Shown piece after piece: positions 38,704 to 47,866 of a stretch of DNA of 64,000 nt. A program made the position numbers and the translations under genes. The stretch's first letter is position 1, and each line of letters opens with the position of its first letter. Source of the stretch: Martinezella lusitana (GTDB lineage Bacteria; Pseudomonadota; Alphaproteobacteria; Rhizobiales; Rhizobiaceae); NCBI RefSeq assembly GCF_010668395.1, contig NZ_WUEY01000001.1, positions 248,001-312,000 of the forward strand, given 5' to 3'. A model generated the notes under the pieces. It saw only the letters and a program-made list of their open reading frames with translations, did not search any database and was not told where the DNA came from.

Positions 38704-39867
38704 TCAGCCCCCCTTCACCGACCCGGCGAGCAGACCGCGCACGAGATAGCGCTGCAGACCGAAGAAGACGAGGAGCGGAATAATGATGGTGACGAAGGCC
38801 GAGGCCGTCAGGATCTCCCAGTTGCCGCCACGAGAGCCCAGCAGCGCGTTCAGGGCGGCCGTCAGAACCAGGTGATCCTTGTCCGTACCGAGGAACACCA
38901 TCGCGATCAAGAGGTCGTTCCACACCCAGAGGAACTGGAAGATCGCGAAGGAGGCCAGCGCCGGGAAGGACAGCGGCAGGATGATCTTGACGAAGATATC
39001 GAAATCGCTGGCGCCATCGACGCGGGCGGACTCGATGATCTCCCTGGGCAAGCCGGCAATGTAATTGCGCAGCAGATAGATGGCGAGCGGCAGGCCGAAA
39101 GCCGTATGCGCCATCCAGATGCCCGGATAGGTCTTCGACGGCACGCCGAAGAGCTGACCGATCTCGTTATAGATACGCAGAAGCGGGATCAGCGACATCT
39201 GCAGCGGCACGACGATCAGCCCGACGACGAGCGCGATCAGGATCGCGCGGCCGGGAAACTCCATCCAGGCCAGCGCATAGGCGGCAAAGGCGGCGATCAG
39301 GATCGGAATGACGGTCGCGGGGATCGTCACCGTCAGCGAATTGATGAAGGACTGGCCGATGCCCTCGCCGCCCAGCACGCTGCGATAATTGTCGAAGGTG
39401 AATTGCGGCGGCGTGGCGATCGTCAGGTAGACGCGCTTGCTGCGCGCATCCGCTTCGAAGGGACCGGTCTTCTGATAGCGATAGCTGCCGTCCGCATTGA
39501 CGGTAAGGGTCTCGCCATTGCCGAGATCGGCGGATGAACCGACCTTGTAGGCTGCCGGCTCCTGCACGCGCAGGCCGAAGGACTGGATCCTGCCGGCGCC
39601 GCTGTTGCCTTCTCCGGCAACCGTGCCGGCGATGACGTAATTGGGGCCATCCTGCTTTGCCTTGTCGGGGCCGTCGAGACGGACGGCTGCCGTTTGCGAT
39701 GAGCCGGCAAACGCCGTCCACCAGCCCGAGGCGACGATCTGATCCTTGTCGCGCAGCGCGGTGACGAAGATGCCAAGCGTCGGCAGCAGCCAGAGGAGAA
39801 CGATGAGCAGCACCGCGGCATGAACGAAGATGCGGGCGGGACCGATGCGACCGAGATTTCCAATCAT
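38704..39867 (-). CDS. aglG: Alpha-glucoside ABC transporter permease AglG
   Basis: A 387-aa inner-membrane permease of the MalG type. After the first helix (about 15-35, ILLIVLLWLLP-like) there is an unusual periplasmic insert of about 110 residues (from DKDQIVASGWW to the second helix at GQSFINSLTVTIPA). The EAA loop reads ESARVDGASDFDIFVKIILP. The C-terminus ends RGLLAGSVKGG, typical of MalG/AglG. The insert is also found in AglG of other rhizobia as I recall. The start at 39867 is a single base from the aglF stop. Confidence 0.9.
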   Translation of the reverse strand: MIGNLGRIGPARIFVHAAVLLIVLLWLLPTLGIFVTALRDKDQIVASGWWTAFAGSSQTAAVRLDGPDKAKQDGPNYVIAGTVAGEGNSGAGRIQSFGLRVQEPAAYKVGSSADLGNGETLTVNADGSYRYQKTGPFEADARSKRVYLTIATPPQFTFDNYRSVLGGEGIGQSFINSLTVTIPATVIPILIAAFAAYALAWMEFPGRAILIALVVGLIVVPLQMSLIPLLRIYNEIGQLFGVPSKTYPGIWMAHTAFGLPLAIYLLRNYIAGLPREIIESARVDGASDFDIFVKIILPLSFPALASFAIFQFLWVWNDLLIAMVFLGTDKDHLVLTAALNALLGSRGGNWEILTASAFVTIIIPLLVFFGLQRYLVRGLLAGSVKGG

Positions 39868-39868
39868 G

Positions 39869-40885
39869 TCAGCGCCCCTTCGTTTCAGCGTTTGCACGGC
39901 GGATGTTCCAGATCATGATCGGCGTGACCGCGACCATGATGATGAGTGCGATAACAGCGCTTCGGCCGGAATCGCCGCCCCCGCGGAACATCCAGTTGAA
40001 CATCAGATTGGCGAGCACCATCGTGTTCCACTGGCCGTTGGTCATGGTCAGCACGATGTCGAACACCTTGAGGACGAGGATGGTGATGGTAGTCCAGACC
40101 GTGGCGATCGTGCCCCAGACCTGCGGCACCATGATCTTCCAGAAGATCTGCCAGCCGTTGGCGCCATCGATGACGGCGGCCTCGATGGTTTCTTCCGGAA
40201 TTCCGCGCAGCGCCGCCGAGAGGATGACCATGGCAAAGCCGGTCTGGATCCAGATCAGCATGACCATGAGGAAGAAGTTGTTCCAGAAGGGAATGGTGAT
40301 CCAGACTTCCGGCGTGCCGCCGAAGAGCTGGACGATCGCGTTGAGCAGGCCGATCTGCGCGTCGGTGCCGCCGCGATATTCGTAGATGAACTTCCAGATG
40401 ACCGAGGCGCCGACGAAGGAGATGGCCATCGGCATGAAGATGACGGCCTTGGCGATGTTACCCCACCAGATGCGGTCGGTCATGACGGCGATGACGAGGC
40501 CGAAGAAGGTGCAGGCCGCCGGCACCACGGCGAGCCAGAGGATGTTGTTGAAGATGGACTGGCGGAATTCGGTGTCGTTGACGGCCCAGATATAGTTGGC
40601 GCCGCCGACGAACTTGCTGCCGTCCGGCCCGTAGAAGGACAGGATGAAGGTCGCCACGACGGGATAGACCAGATAAACGACGAGCAGGATCAGCGCCGGC
40701 CCCAGGAACAGCCAGGGGCGGATGAGGCCGCGGCGCCGGAGGTTGACGGCGGCCTGGTGAACGTCGTCCCCCTCCCGGGCCGGGAAAATCAAATCCAAGA
40801 ACTTGTTGGAGAACCAGAAATAGGCGGCGCAAACGGCAACGCCGAATATCATGGCGCCAATCGCCGATACGATCTGCGAAAACAT
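39869..40885 (-). CDS. aglF: Alpha-glucoside ABC transporter permease AglF
   Basis: A 338-aa MalF-type permease. Helix 1 is near residues 3-23 and a cytoplasmic stretch (FSNKFLDLIFPAREGDDVHQ) follows. The main six-helix unit starts at WLFLGPALILLVVYLVYPV. The EAA loop reads EAAVIDGANGWQIFWKIMVP. It pairs with AglG, whose start abuts its stop. It lies 123 nt after aglE, with a hairpin between. Confidence 0.92.
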   Translation of the reverse strand: MFSQIVSAIGAMIFGVAVCAAYFWFSNKFLDLIFPAREGDDVHQAAVNLRRRGLIRPWLFLGPALILLVVYLVYPVVATFILSFYGPDGSKFVGGANYIWAVNDTEFRQSIFNNILWLAVVPAACTFFGLVIAVMTDRIWWGNIAKAVIFMPMAISFVGASVIWKFIYEYRGGTDAQIGLLNAIVQLFGGTPEVWITIPFWNNFFLMVMLIWIQTGFAMVILSAALRGIPEETIEAAVIDGANGWQIFWKIMVPQVWGTIATVWTTITILVLKVFDIVLTMTNGQWNTMVLANLMFNWMFRGGGDSGRSAVIALIIMVAVTPIMIWNIRRANAETKGR

Positions 40886-40967
40886 TCATCCCTCCCCGAA
40901 TTTGCCTGATTTAGGCCACCCGTCCGACATCGGCTGCGCATGAAGGCGCGCCGTTGAATGCTGATGA

Positions 40968-40992
40968 CGCCGCCGGTTTTTTACCGGCGGCG
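40968..40992 (-). other. Intercistronic hairpin between aglE and aglF
   Basis: CGCCGCCGGT (40968-40977) and ACCGGCGGCG (40983-40992) form a perfect 10-bp stem with a 5-nt loop, 16 nt after the aglE stop. No T tract follows, so it more likely protects the 3' end of the aglE part of the message than terminates it. Confidence 0.6.
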
Positions 40993-41008
40993 CTTGGGTC
41001 ACGATGTC

Positions 41009-42370
41009 TTACTTGATGGCATCCCAGGACTTCTGGATCCCGTCGGCAACATCCTGTGCGGACTTGCCGCCGACGAAATCCACCATGCCCGTCCAGAACG
41101 AGCCTGCGCCGATCTTGCCGGGCATCAGGTCGGAACCGTCGAAGCGGAAGGTGGTGGCCGAGGTCAGGATCTCGCCTTCCTTGCGGAGGGTGTCGTTGGC
41201 ATAAGCGGCGGTATTCACACCCTTGTACGGCGTCAGGAAGCCGGACTGAGCCATCCAGATTTCCTGGGCGATCGGCGTCTGCAGGAACTGGATGAAAGCG
41301 CGGGCGGCCTTGGAGTCCTTGGTGATGGCCGCCAGCGTACCGGCACCTTCGACCGGCTTGCCAAGCTCGGGATGCGCGGCGTAGGGCGGGAAGTAGAAGA
41401 AGTCCGCGTCCTGGCCGAGCTTCGTGCCATCCGGGAAGAAGGACGGAATGAAGGATGCCTGCTTGTGCAGGTAGCATTTCGGCGGAACGGTGAAGAGACC
41501 CTTCGGGCTGTCGCGGAAGTCGGTCGAGGCCACGGCCGCGACGCCACCGGCGACATATTTCGGGTTCTTCGCAAACTTGCCGAATTCCTCGATCGCGGCG
41601 ACGACCTTCGGGTCGTTGAACTTCAGCGAGTTATCGACCCAGTGATCGTAGTCCTGCGGCGCGTTCAGGCGCAGCATCAGGTCTTCGACCCAGTCGGTTG
41701 CCGGCCAGCCGGTCGCGCCGCCCGAACCGAGGCCGATGCACCAGGGCGTGCCGCCATCCTTGACGATCTGGTCCGAAAGCTTGAGCAGGTCCTCCATGGT
41801 GGTCGGGACCTTGTAGCCGGCTTCTTCGAAGTTTTCCGGAACGTACCAGACCAGCGACTTCAGGTCGGCCTTGTAGGGGAAGGCATAGAAGGCACTCTTG
41901 CCGTCCTTGCCCTGGTAGGTGCCGTAGCCGACCCAGCTGTCGCCGGCGCCGTAGTTGGTCTTGACCCAGCCGGCCAGATCATCGCCGAGCGGCGTCAGAT
42001 AGCCCTTGCTGGCAAGATTGGCGAAAAGGCCCGGCTGCGGCAGGATGGCGACGTTCGGCGGCGAGCCGGCCTGCGTGTCGATGACAATCTGCTGCTCGTA
42101 GTTTTCAGAGGACGAATACTTGGCGTCCACGCCGGTCGCTTCGGTGAAATAATTCAGGACGCTGGTAAAGAGCGCCTCGTCCTCGCCGCGCCAGGGGCCG
42201 AAGATGGTGAGCGTTTCGCCCTTGAGGTCGGCATGGCCGGCCTTGAAATCGTCGTAGCTCTTCCAGTTGAATTTGGAGTCCTGGCCAGGCTGGAACTTCA
42301 GATCGGCCGCCATCGCCGAACCGGCCATCAGAGCGGCGGCGGCGACGGTCATCAAAAACATTTTTTTCAT
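41009..42370 (-). CDS. aglE: Alpha-glucoside periplasmic binding protein AglE
   Basis: A 453-aa extracellular solute-binding protein (CUT1 family). The signal peptide MKKMFLMTVAAAALMAGSAM ends in AMA, with the mature protein starting ADLKFQPGQDSKFNW. The family region GPWRGEDEALFTSVLNYFTE, FPYKADLKSLVWYVPENFEE and LVWGGSGGATGWPATD-like segments fit AglE. It delivers sucrose, maltose and trehalose to AglFGK. First gene of the operon; a palindromic CAAAGCGCTTTG operator lies 69-80 nt upstream of its start. Confidence 0.92.
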   Translation of the reverse strand: MKKMFLMTVAAAALMAGSAMAADLKFQPGQDSKFNWKSYDDFKAGHADLKGETLTIFGPWRGEDEALFTSVLNYFTEATGVDAKYSSSENYEQQIVIDTQAGSPPNVAILPQPGLFANLASKGYLTPLGDDLAGWVKTNYGAGDSWVGYGTYQGKDGKSAFYAFPYKADLKSLVWYVPENFEEAGYKVPTTMEDLLKLSDQIVKDGGTPWCIGLGSGGATGWPATDWVEDLMLRLNAPQDYDHWVDNSLKFNDPKVVAAIEEFGKFAKNPKYVAGGVAAVASTDFRDSPKGLFTVPPKCYLHKQASFIPSFFPDGTKLGQDADFFYFPPYAAHPELGKPVEGAGTLAAITKDSKAARAFIQFLQTPIAQEIWMAQSGFLTPYKGVNTAAYANDTLRKEGEILTSATTFRFDGSDLMPGKIGAGSFWTGMVDFVGGKSAQDVADGIQKSWDAIK

Positions 42371-42438
42371 GCGGTTGTCCTCCCAAATAACAAGACCCAT
42401 GAGCCCAAACACTGTTTTGTGCTGCGCGCTCCATTCCT

Positions 42439-42450
42439 CAAAGCGCTTTG
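42439..42450. promoter_or_regulatory. LacI-family operator upstream of aglE (CAAAGCGCTTTG)
   Basis: A perfect 12-bp palindrome with the central CG typical of LacI/GalR operators, 69 nt upstream of the aglE start. The LacI-family gene aglR is divergent, so binding by AglR is the natural inference. Confidence 0.75.
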
Positions 42451-42602
42451 GCTACCTCTGTCATCCATTGCGCGAGGGATAAAGTCAAGCGATTTTCAGA
42501 TTTCGGCTATTAATCACACTATTCCACCGCGCCGCAGCATAAAATAGGAGCGAATATTTCGCTATTCGTCTTGTCTCGCGGGCACCTCTTGCTACATACT
42601 TG

Positions 42603-42612
42603 AAAGCGCTTT
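42603..42612. promoter_or_regulatory. Second LacI-family operator (AAAGCGCTTT) upstream of aglR
   Basis: AAAGCGCTTT inside TGAAAGCGCTTTGA repeats the core of the aglE-side operator 164 nt away and lies 71 nt before the aglR start. It suggests autoregulation and possible looping between the two sites. Confidence 0.7.
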
Positions 42613-42682
42613 GAAAGCCTGAGACTTTTCGGGAGGCAGGTCTCGGCTCTGAGCGGCAGGCAGTTGGAGGAGCCGAAATACC

Positions 42683-43708
42683 GTGAATCTGAAACAGCTA
42701 TCGCAAATGCTCGGGCTGTCGCAGACGACAGTCAGCCGGGCTTTGAACGGATATCCCGAAGTCAATCACGAGACTCGCGAACGCGTTCTCAAAGCGGTTC
42801 GAGAAACCGGCTATCGCCCCAACAAAGCGGCGCAGAGGCTTGCGACCGGCAAGGCCGGCTCGATCGGCCTGGTGATGCCGACGTCGCCCGGCAACTCCTC
42901 CGACGCGCATTTCAGCGAATTCCTGACGGGGCTCGGCGAAGAGGCCTTGCGCCACGATTTTCATTTCGTGCTGACCCCTGCCGATCCGAACGACGAAGTC
43001 GGCGCTCTGAAACGGCTGGCGGCCAGCGGCAATGTCGATGCCCTGTTCGTCAACTATATGCGCGGACACGATCCGCGGCTGGAAATGCTGAAAACGCTGT
43101 CCACTCCCTTCCTCGTGCATGGACGGTCGATCGGTTCCGAGCCCGACTACCCCTTCCTCGACCTCGACAACGAAGCCGCCTTCTATGATGCCACGAAGCT
43201 GCTTCTGCAGCTCGGGCATCGGCGCTTTGCCCTGATCAATGGTCCGATCTTTCTCGATTTTGCCATTCGCCGAATGAACGGCATGGAAGCCGCTCTCGCG
43301 GAACGAGGCCTGACGCTGGACGAGGCCTGCGTCAGCCACACGCCGATGACCGACGAACAGGGTTTGCTTGCGATGGAGCGCATCCTGCAACTGGAGAAAC
43401 GCCCGACAGCCGTGCTCTGCTCCAGTACCGTGCTGGCGCTCGGCGCCGTTCGCGCCATCAACCAGGCGAAGCTCAGGCTGGGCGAAGACATTTCGATGAT
43501 CGCCCACGACGACGTGCTGACCTTGCTCAAGCCGGAAAACTTCACCGTGCCGCTGACGACCACCCGCTCGTCGCTGCGGGCCGCAGGCGTGCGCATCGCC
43601 GAGCGGCTGATCGGCGAAATCAAACACATGGAGACGTTCCCCGCGCAGGAGCTATGGAAAGCGGAATTGATCGTTCGCGCCTCGACCGGCGTCGCGCCGC
43701 CCGATTGA
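42683..43708 (+). CDS. aglR: LacI-family transcriptional regulator AglR
   Basis: A 341-aa repressor. The N-terminal helix-turn-helix and hinge helix read LKQLSQMLGLSQTTVSRALN, GYPEVNHETRERVL and NKAAQRLATGKAGSIGLV, followed by a periplasmic-binding-like sensor domain. The start is GTG at 42683, well placed behind GGAGGAGCC. It is divergent from aglE with matching palindromic operators near both starts, so it controls the agl operon. Its stop is 8 nt from that of convergent folD. Confidence 0.92.
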   Translation: MNLKQLSQMLGLSQTTVSRALNGYPEVNHETRERVLKAVRETGYRPNKAAQRLATGKAGSIGLVMPTSPGNSSDAHFSEFLTGLGEEALRHDFHFVLTPADPNDEVGALKRLAASGNVDALFVNYMRGHDPRLEMLKTLSTPFLVHGRSIGSEPDYPFLDLDNEAAFYDATKLLLQLGHRRFALINGPIFLDFAIRRMNGMEAALAERGLTLDEACVSHTPMTDEQGLLAMERILQLEKRPTAVLCSSTVLALGAVRAINQAKLRLGEDISMIAHDDVLTLLKPENFTVPLTTTRSSLRAAGVRIAERLIGEIKHMETFPAQELWKAELIVRASTGVAPPD

Positions 43709-43715
43709 CGACGGC

Positions 43716-44615
43716 TTAAAACTTCGGCGGCGTCTTACCCGCGACGCGATGGGCCGCGATGACGGTATTGGCCATCAGCATGGCGATCGTCATCGGCCCG
43801 ACACCGCCCGGAACCGGCGTGATGGCTGCAGCGACTTCGGATGCTTCGGCATAGGCGACATCGCCGACCAGACGGCTCTTGCCCTCGCCACGCTCCGGCG
43901 CATCGATACGGTTGATGCCGACATCGATGACTGTCGCGCCCGGCTTCACCCAGTCCGCCTTCACCATCTCCGGCCGGCCGACGGCCGCCACCAGAATATC
44001 GGCACCCCGCGCCACGGACGCCAGGTCCTTCGTGCGCGAATGCGCTGTCGTCACCGTCGCATTGGCGTTGAGCAGCAATTGCGCCATCGGCTTGCCGAAC
44101 AGGTTGGAGCGGCCGATCACGACGGCATTCAAACCGGACAGGTCCTCGCCATGAATGGAGCGCACCAGCAGCATGGCGCCGGCCGGCGTGCATGAGATCA
44201 GGCCGGTTGCCAGATCGCCGGTCGCAAGCTTGCCGGCATTGACGACATGCAGGCCGTCGACATCCTTCTCCGGCCGGATCGACTGGATGATCGCATCCGA
44301 ATCCAGATGCTTCGGCAGCGGCAGCTGCACCAGAATGCCGTGGATGGAGGGATCTTCGTTCAGCGACTGCACCAGGTTCGCGAGCTCGCCTTGCGTCGTT
44401 TCGGCGGGCAGCGTGTGCTGGATGGAATTGAAGCCGCATTCCTTGGCCATCCGGCCCTTGGCGCCGACATAGGTATGGCTGGCCGGATCGTCACCGACGA
44501 TGACGACCGCAAGCCCCGTCTTCACACCGGCTTCCTTCTCAAGCCCTGCCGCCGCAGCCTTCACAGCCTCGATCACCGAAGCAGCCGCTTTCTTCCCGTC
44601 GATCACTGTCGTCAC
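43716..44615 (-). CDS. folD: Bifunctional methylenetetrahydrofolate dehydrogenase / cyclohydrolase FolD
   Basis: A 299-aa enzyme of one-carbon metabolism interconverting 5,10-methylene- and 10-formyl-THF. Motifs: [20 protein letters not shown] (catalytic Lys in YVGAKGR), [44 protein letters not shown] and [14 protein letters not shown]. The Tyr-x3-Lys cyclohydrolase motif is intact. The start is GTG at 44615, with GGGAGA six bases ahead. No operon partner is visible; it is convergent with aglR and follows the polysaccharide-type genes. Confidence 0.95.
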   Translation of the reverse strand: MTTVIDGKKAAASVIEAVKAAAAGLEKEAGVKTGLAVVIVGDDPASHTYVGAKGRMAKECGFNSIQHTLPAETTQGELANLVQSLNEDPSIHGILVQLPLPKHLDSDAIIQSIRPEKDVDGLHVVNAGKLATGDLATGLISCTPAGAMLLVRSIHGEDLSGLNAVVIGRSNLFGKPMAQLLLNANATVTTAHSRTKDLASVARGADILVAAVGRPEMVKADWVKPGATVIDVGINRIDAPERGEGKSRLVGDVAYAEASEVAAAITPVPGGVGPMTIAMLMANTVIAAHRVAGKTPPKF

Positions 44616-44732
44616 GCTCGTCTCCCGATCATGAATTCGGAGGCAATCTACAAGCCATCGGCCCGGCGGATTTGCCCGCTAACGCCCTATGGTGTCTGAA
44701 AGCGGTAATTGCAAGGGAAAACAATGAGGCAA

Positions 44733-46670
44733 TCAGCCGCGTTCCTGATGCCTGCGTGCGGCATAGGTTTCGACCTTGGCGCGCAGGAACGCGAGCTCCT
44801 GCTGGATACGGACCCACTCATCCGCGACATCGGGCCGGTTTTCAGTCTCCGGAGCGAGGAGGAGCGATGGTTCGGACGCGGTGTCGGAAAATGGCGGAAG
44901 TTCCACGCCCTGATCGGGATGCAAAGCAGGAGGCCGCTGCATGAGATTTTCATCGGCCGCATGGTCCGGCGCAGGCTCGGCGCCGGCAAAGGCCTTGCGC
45001 AGGAACACGGCGCAAAGCGCCAGGCCGAGACCTGCAAGGAAACCGATTGCCTGATTGCTGGCGAGATGATCGTCCAGCGGCGCGGCGGATGCGACCGCTT
45101 GAGACAGGACCGTCAGCGGCGGCCTGACGTCGGGCGCCGTCAGGGCGGCACTCTGCTGGTCGGCCTCATAGCGGCCCTGCGCGGCGGCGACGGCATCCTG
45201 CAGCTGCGCAAGGCGGCCGAGATCGATATCGCCGCCTTTCTGAGCCGCGGCGGTCATTTGCGCCGAGAGAGCCGCCTGCTTTTCAAGCGCCGCCTTCACA
45301 TCTGCTTCGCCGCTGGCGGCAAGCCGCTGCAACTGGCTGCGGATATTGGCGGCGAGATCATCGACGGTTGCCTGCTGCGCGAGCAGACGCGGATGGCGCG
45401 GACCGAGCTGCACCGAAAGCTGGGAAAGCTGCGCCCTGGCGGCACTGTAACGGCTCCGCAGATCGTCAAGCCCGGCGGAGGAGAGATCCCTCGACAAAGC
45501 GCCGCTCAGCACGGATGCCGGCGTGGCCGATTTCGCCGCCATGAGGCGGGCTCTGGCGGAGCGTACGGCCAGATCGGCCGCCTTGATATCGCCATCCAAT
45601 TGCTGGCGCTGCTGCTGCAGTGCGAGTGCGGCGGCAATCTTGTCCTCACCGTAGCGCGCCTTGAATTCGGCAAGGGCGGCCGAGGCGCGGTCGAATTCCT
45701 TGCGGCTGCGGTCGACCGCCGTTTCGACGCCGAGCGAGGTGCCGGCGGCCTTCAAGACAGCGGCGTCGTTGAGAGTGGCGGCAGCCAGCCGATTGGCAAT
45801 ATCGGCCGACCCGGCAGGATCGCCGCTGGTGACGATCAATCGCATGAGGCCGGTCTGGCCGTCCGTGCCGACGGCAATGGCTTTGCGCAGGGCCGCCTGC
45901 GCGCGGGAGGGCGCATCGGACGCGCCGCCGCTGCCGGACAAAAGCTCGGCAGCAACCCCGAGAGCGCCGGCTCGTGCGCCGGTGAACTCCGGATCGCGAT
46001 CGAGCTTCATCCTGGCGACGACGTCGGACAGAACGGACGGAGCGACGGCGCGCTTCGCCGCGACGGCAAGCAATGCCTGGCGCGCGGCTCCCTCGCCTTC
46101 CGCATGCAAAACGGCCTGCGAGACATAGAGCGGCGGCGAGGCGAGCAGAGTGGGGATGGCAGCTCCCGCCAATGCGGTTACGGCGACGAAGCCGAGCGCG
46201 CGGATGCTGAGAGACCAATGCCCGGCGCGGGATACTTGTTCGGCGGCGACGGGGATGGCGGCTGCCTGTCGCGGAGGCTCTGTCACGCCTTCGAGCAGAT
46301 CGGGCACGAACTCAAGCAGGTCCGGCACGGGCTCGGATGCCTGTTCACCCGCCTGTTCGTATTTCGCGAAGCGGGAGGGCCGAATGTCATCGATGTGTTC
46401 GGCGCCGGGCTGCGCCTGCTTTGGCCCGGTCGCTACCCGCACTCTCCGGCCCGACACCGGATAGGGATCGCCATCCAGCATTCTGCGCAGGATTGCACGC
46501 AGCTCCGCATCGCGCGGATCGTCTGAATTGGCAGCAGGCAGACCGGCAGGACCATCGAAACCATCATCGTCGCGCCCGGAGGCAAGCGCACGCCGATCCG
46601 ATCGGCGCGAAACCTCGAAGCTTTCGGCATCGTCTGGGTACAATCCGGTTCTGGCTTTGCTTTCAAACAT
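44733..46670 (-). CDS. Chain-length-determinant-like (Wzz/GumC-type) polysaccharide protein
   Basis: A 645-aa inner-membrane protein. A long cytoplasmic N-terminus (1-150, with the repeat VPDLLEF-VPDLLEG) precedes TM1 (about 153-175). The periplasmic region is largely coiled coil (LQQQRQQLDGDIKAADLAV, then LRSRYSAARAQLSQL) and carries LGPRHPRLLAQQATVDDL, the typical GumC/Wzz 'G..HP' motif. TM2 is about 537-556, with a cytoplasmic tail ending in a short coiled coil. No C-terminal tyrosine kinase domain is present. It lies 99 nt downstream of a WecG/TagA glycosyltransferase, so both probably serve one polysaccharide. The long N-terminal cytoplasmic region is unusual for this family. Confidence 0.75.
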   Translation of the reverse strand: MFESKARTGLYPDDAESFEVSRRSDRRALASGRDDDGFDGPAGLPAANSDDPRDAELRAILRRMLDGDPYPVSGRRVRVATGPKQAQPGAEHIDDIRPSRFAKYEQAGEQASEPVPDLLEFVPDLLEGVTEPPRQAAAIPVAAEQVSRAGHWSLSIRALGFVAVTALAGAAIPTLLASPPLYVSQAVLHAEGEGAARQALLAVAAKRAVAPSVLSDVVARMKLDRDPEFTGARAGALGVAAELLSGSGGASDAPSRAQAALRKAIAVGTDGQTGLMRLIVTSGDPAGSADIANRLAAATLNDAAVLKAAGTSLGVETAVDRSRKEFDRASAALAEFKARYGEDKIAAALALQQQRQQLDGDIKAADLAVRSARARLMAAKSATPASVLSGALSRDLSSAGLDDLRSRYSAARAQLSQLSVQLGPRHPRLLAQQATVDDLAANIRSQLQRLAASGEADVKAALEKQAALSAQMTAAAQKGGDIDLGRLAQLQDAVAAAQGRYEADQQSAALTAPDVRPPLTVLSQAVASAAPLDDHLASNQAIGFLAGLGLALCAVFLRKAFAGAEPAPDHAADENLMQRPPALHPDQGVELPPFSDTASEPSLLLAPETENRPDVADEWVRIQQELAFLRAKVETYAARRHQERG

Positions 46671-46769
46671 GGCGGGTCATCTCGCGCACATGGTCCGGGA
46701 CCAATGCAAATGGTTAACCCACTCTAAAGTTTCATGCCGAATAAAGGGTTAACGCGGCACCCGCAAATA

Positions 46770-47708
46770 CTAACTCGCTAATTTATCTCGAGAGGTGATG
46801 CGCCGCTGCGGCAGCTGCTGCGGCTCTGCGCGAAGGACGCGCTCCTTGCGGCCGAACTGATGCCGCGCAACCTGGTAGAGGAAGAGCGGCACGCCCAGCA
46901 TGTAACGCCGCCACAGCCTGCTCGGCTCAAGCACCAGACGGAACAGCCACTCGCTGCGCAAGGCGCGCACGAGCGCCGGAGCCCTCGGCACCGTTCCGGA
47001 AACGAAATCGAACAAAGCGCCGACGGTCAATACCAGCCGGGCATGTTGCGGTCCGATATGTTCGGCAACCCATTTTTCCTGCAGCGGCGTTCCCATGCCG
47101 ACAATCAGCACGTCGATCTTCTGGCGGGCGATTTCCGCCGCAACGGCATTGCTTCTCGCGGGATTGAAGAAGCCATCGGAAACGACGACGAACTGGTGCC
47201 ATGGCGCATGCTGGCGAAATTTCTCCGCCGCCTTTTCGACCACGGAGCGTTTGCCGCCGATGAGGCCGATCCGCTTCGGCCGCTCCATGAAGGTCAGCAG
47301 CGCGGGCACGAAATCCGTGCCGTTCAGATTGGCGGGAAAGGGTTCGCCGTGAGCGAAGCGCGAGGCGATATCCAGACCGACGCCATCCGGGAGCACCAGA
47401 TTGCGTTCAAGGACGTTGCGATAGCTTTCGTCGCGCAGCATCACCAGCATGTTGTGGGCATTGACGAAGGAGATCGAGGTCTGCCCGACCGGCAGGGATG
47501 CAAGCTCGCTGACGAAGGTCAGCGCATTGTCCCAATCGAGATCGCAGACCGGCAGATCAAAGATCATGCGGCGGGATGCGACGACGGCAAAATCGGCAAC
47601 CTGGTTCAATCCAACAACCTCCAGCCCGACATCGCTGATGCGCCTGACATCGGTGGCAATGGGGCCATACCCCATCCACCGTTCATCGGCAAGACGACAG
47701 CGAGACAT
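46770..47708 (-). CDS. WecG/TagA/CpsF-family glycosyltransferase
   Basis: About 312 aa. The family core is clear: TSISFVNAHNMLVMLRDESY, LVLPDGVGLDIASRF, LNGTDFVPALL, RIGLIGGKRSVVEKAAEKF, LIVGMGTPLQEKWVAEH and LVLTVGALFDFVSG, with the RRYMLG end expected. These enzymes add ManNAc or related sugars to lipid-linked intermediates. Start uncertain: ATG 47708 (MSRCRLADERW) has no clear ribosome-binding site, and an internal ATG (47675) is possible. The frame is open 40 codons upstream but that stretch is AT-rich and promoter-like. Followed by the Wzz-like gene. Confidence 0.85.
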   Translation of the reverse strand: MSRCRLADERWMGYGPIATDVRRISDVGLEVVGLNQVADFAVVASRRMIFDLPVCDLDWDNALTFVSELASLPVGQTSISFVNAHNMLVMLRDESYRNVLERNLVLPDGVGLDIASRFAHGEPFPANLNGTDFVPALLTFMERPKRIGLIGGKRSVVEKAAEKFRQHAPWHQFVVVSDGFFNPARSNAVAAEIARQKIDVLIVGMGTPLQEKWVAEHIGPQHARLVLTVGALFDFVSGTVPRAPALVRALRSEWLFRLVLEPSRLWRRYMLGVPLFLYQVARHQFGRKERVLRAEPQQLPQRRITSRDKLAS

Positions 47709-47815
47709 CGCTAGGAGGTGTTTATAGCAAGACAAATCCAACTTTCCGTTAGGAAGGAAGATCGGATTTGTTGACGGCCGGTAAGGGTTTGTTAATCGCG
47801 GCACGGCTTGTGAGC

Positions 47816-47829
47816 CATGGCCGGCCATG
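47816..47829. repeat. 14-bp perfect palindrome downstream of the flagellar block
   Basis: CATGGCCGGCCATG lies between the last flagellar gene (FliL-like, stop at 47867) and the wecG-type gene. It could be a short terminator stem without a T tract or an operator; no further evidence. Confidence 0.35.
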
Positions 47830-47866
47830 TTTTGGTCGCAGGGACGATGGCGTTGCCGGGGCGATA

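Larger units (their letters stand above)
42371..42682. other. 312-nt divergent regulatory gap between aglE and aglR
   Basis: Non-coding gap holding the two divergent promoters and two LacI-type operators listed separately. The stretch 42480-42600 is AT-rich and contains no ORF I would support. Confidence 0.6.

Noticed and set aside
37016..38923. Long 635-codon version of aglA
   Set aside because: The extra 85 codons overlap aglG and are not alpha-glucosidase-like; start moved to 38668.
46712..46753. GTTAACCC ... GGGTTAAC inverted repeat between wecG-like and wzz-like genes
   Set aside because: 8-bp arms 25 nt apart, no T tract, no known motif; could be chance in AT-rich gap.
47709..47828. 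40-codon N-terminal extension of the WecG-type protein
   Set aside because: AT-rich, unlike coding neighbours, and not family-like; treated as upstream region.
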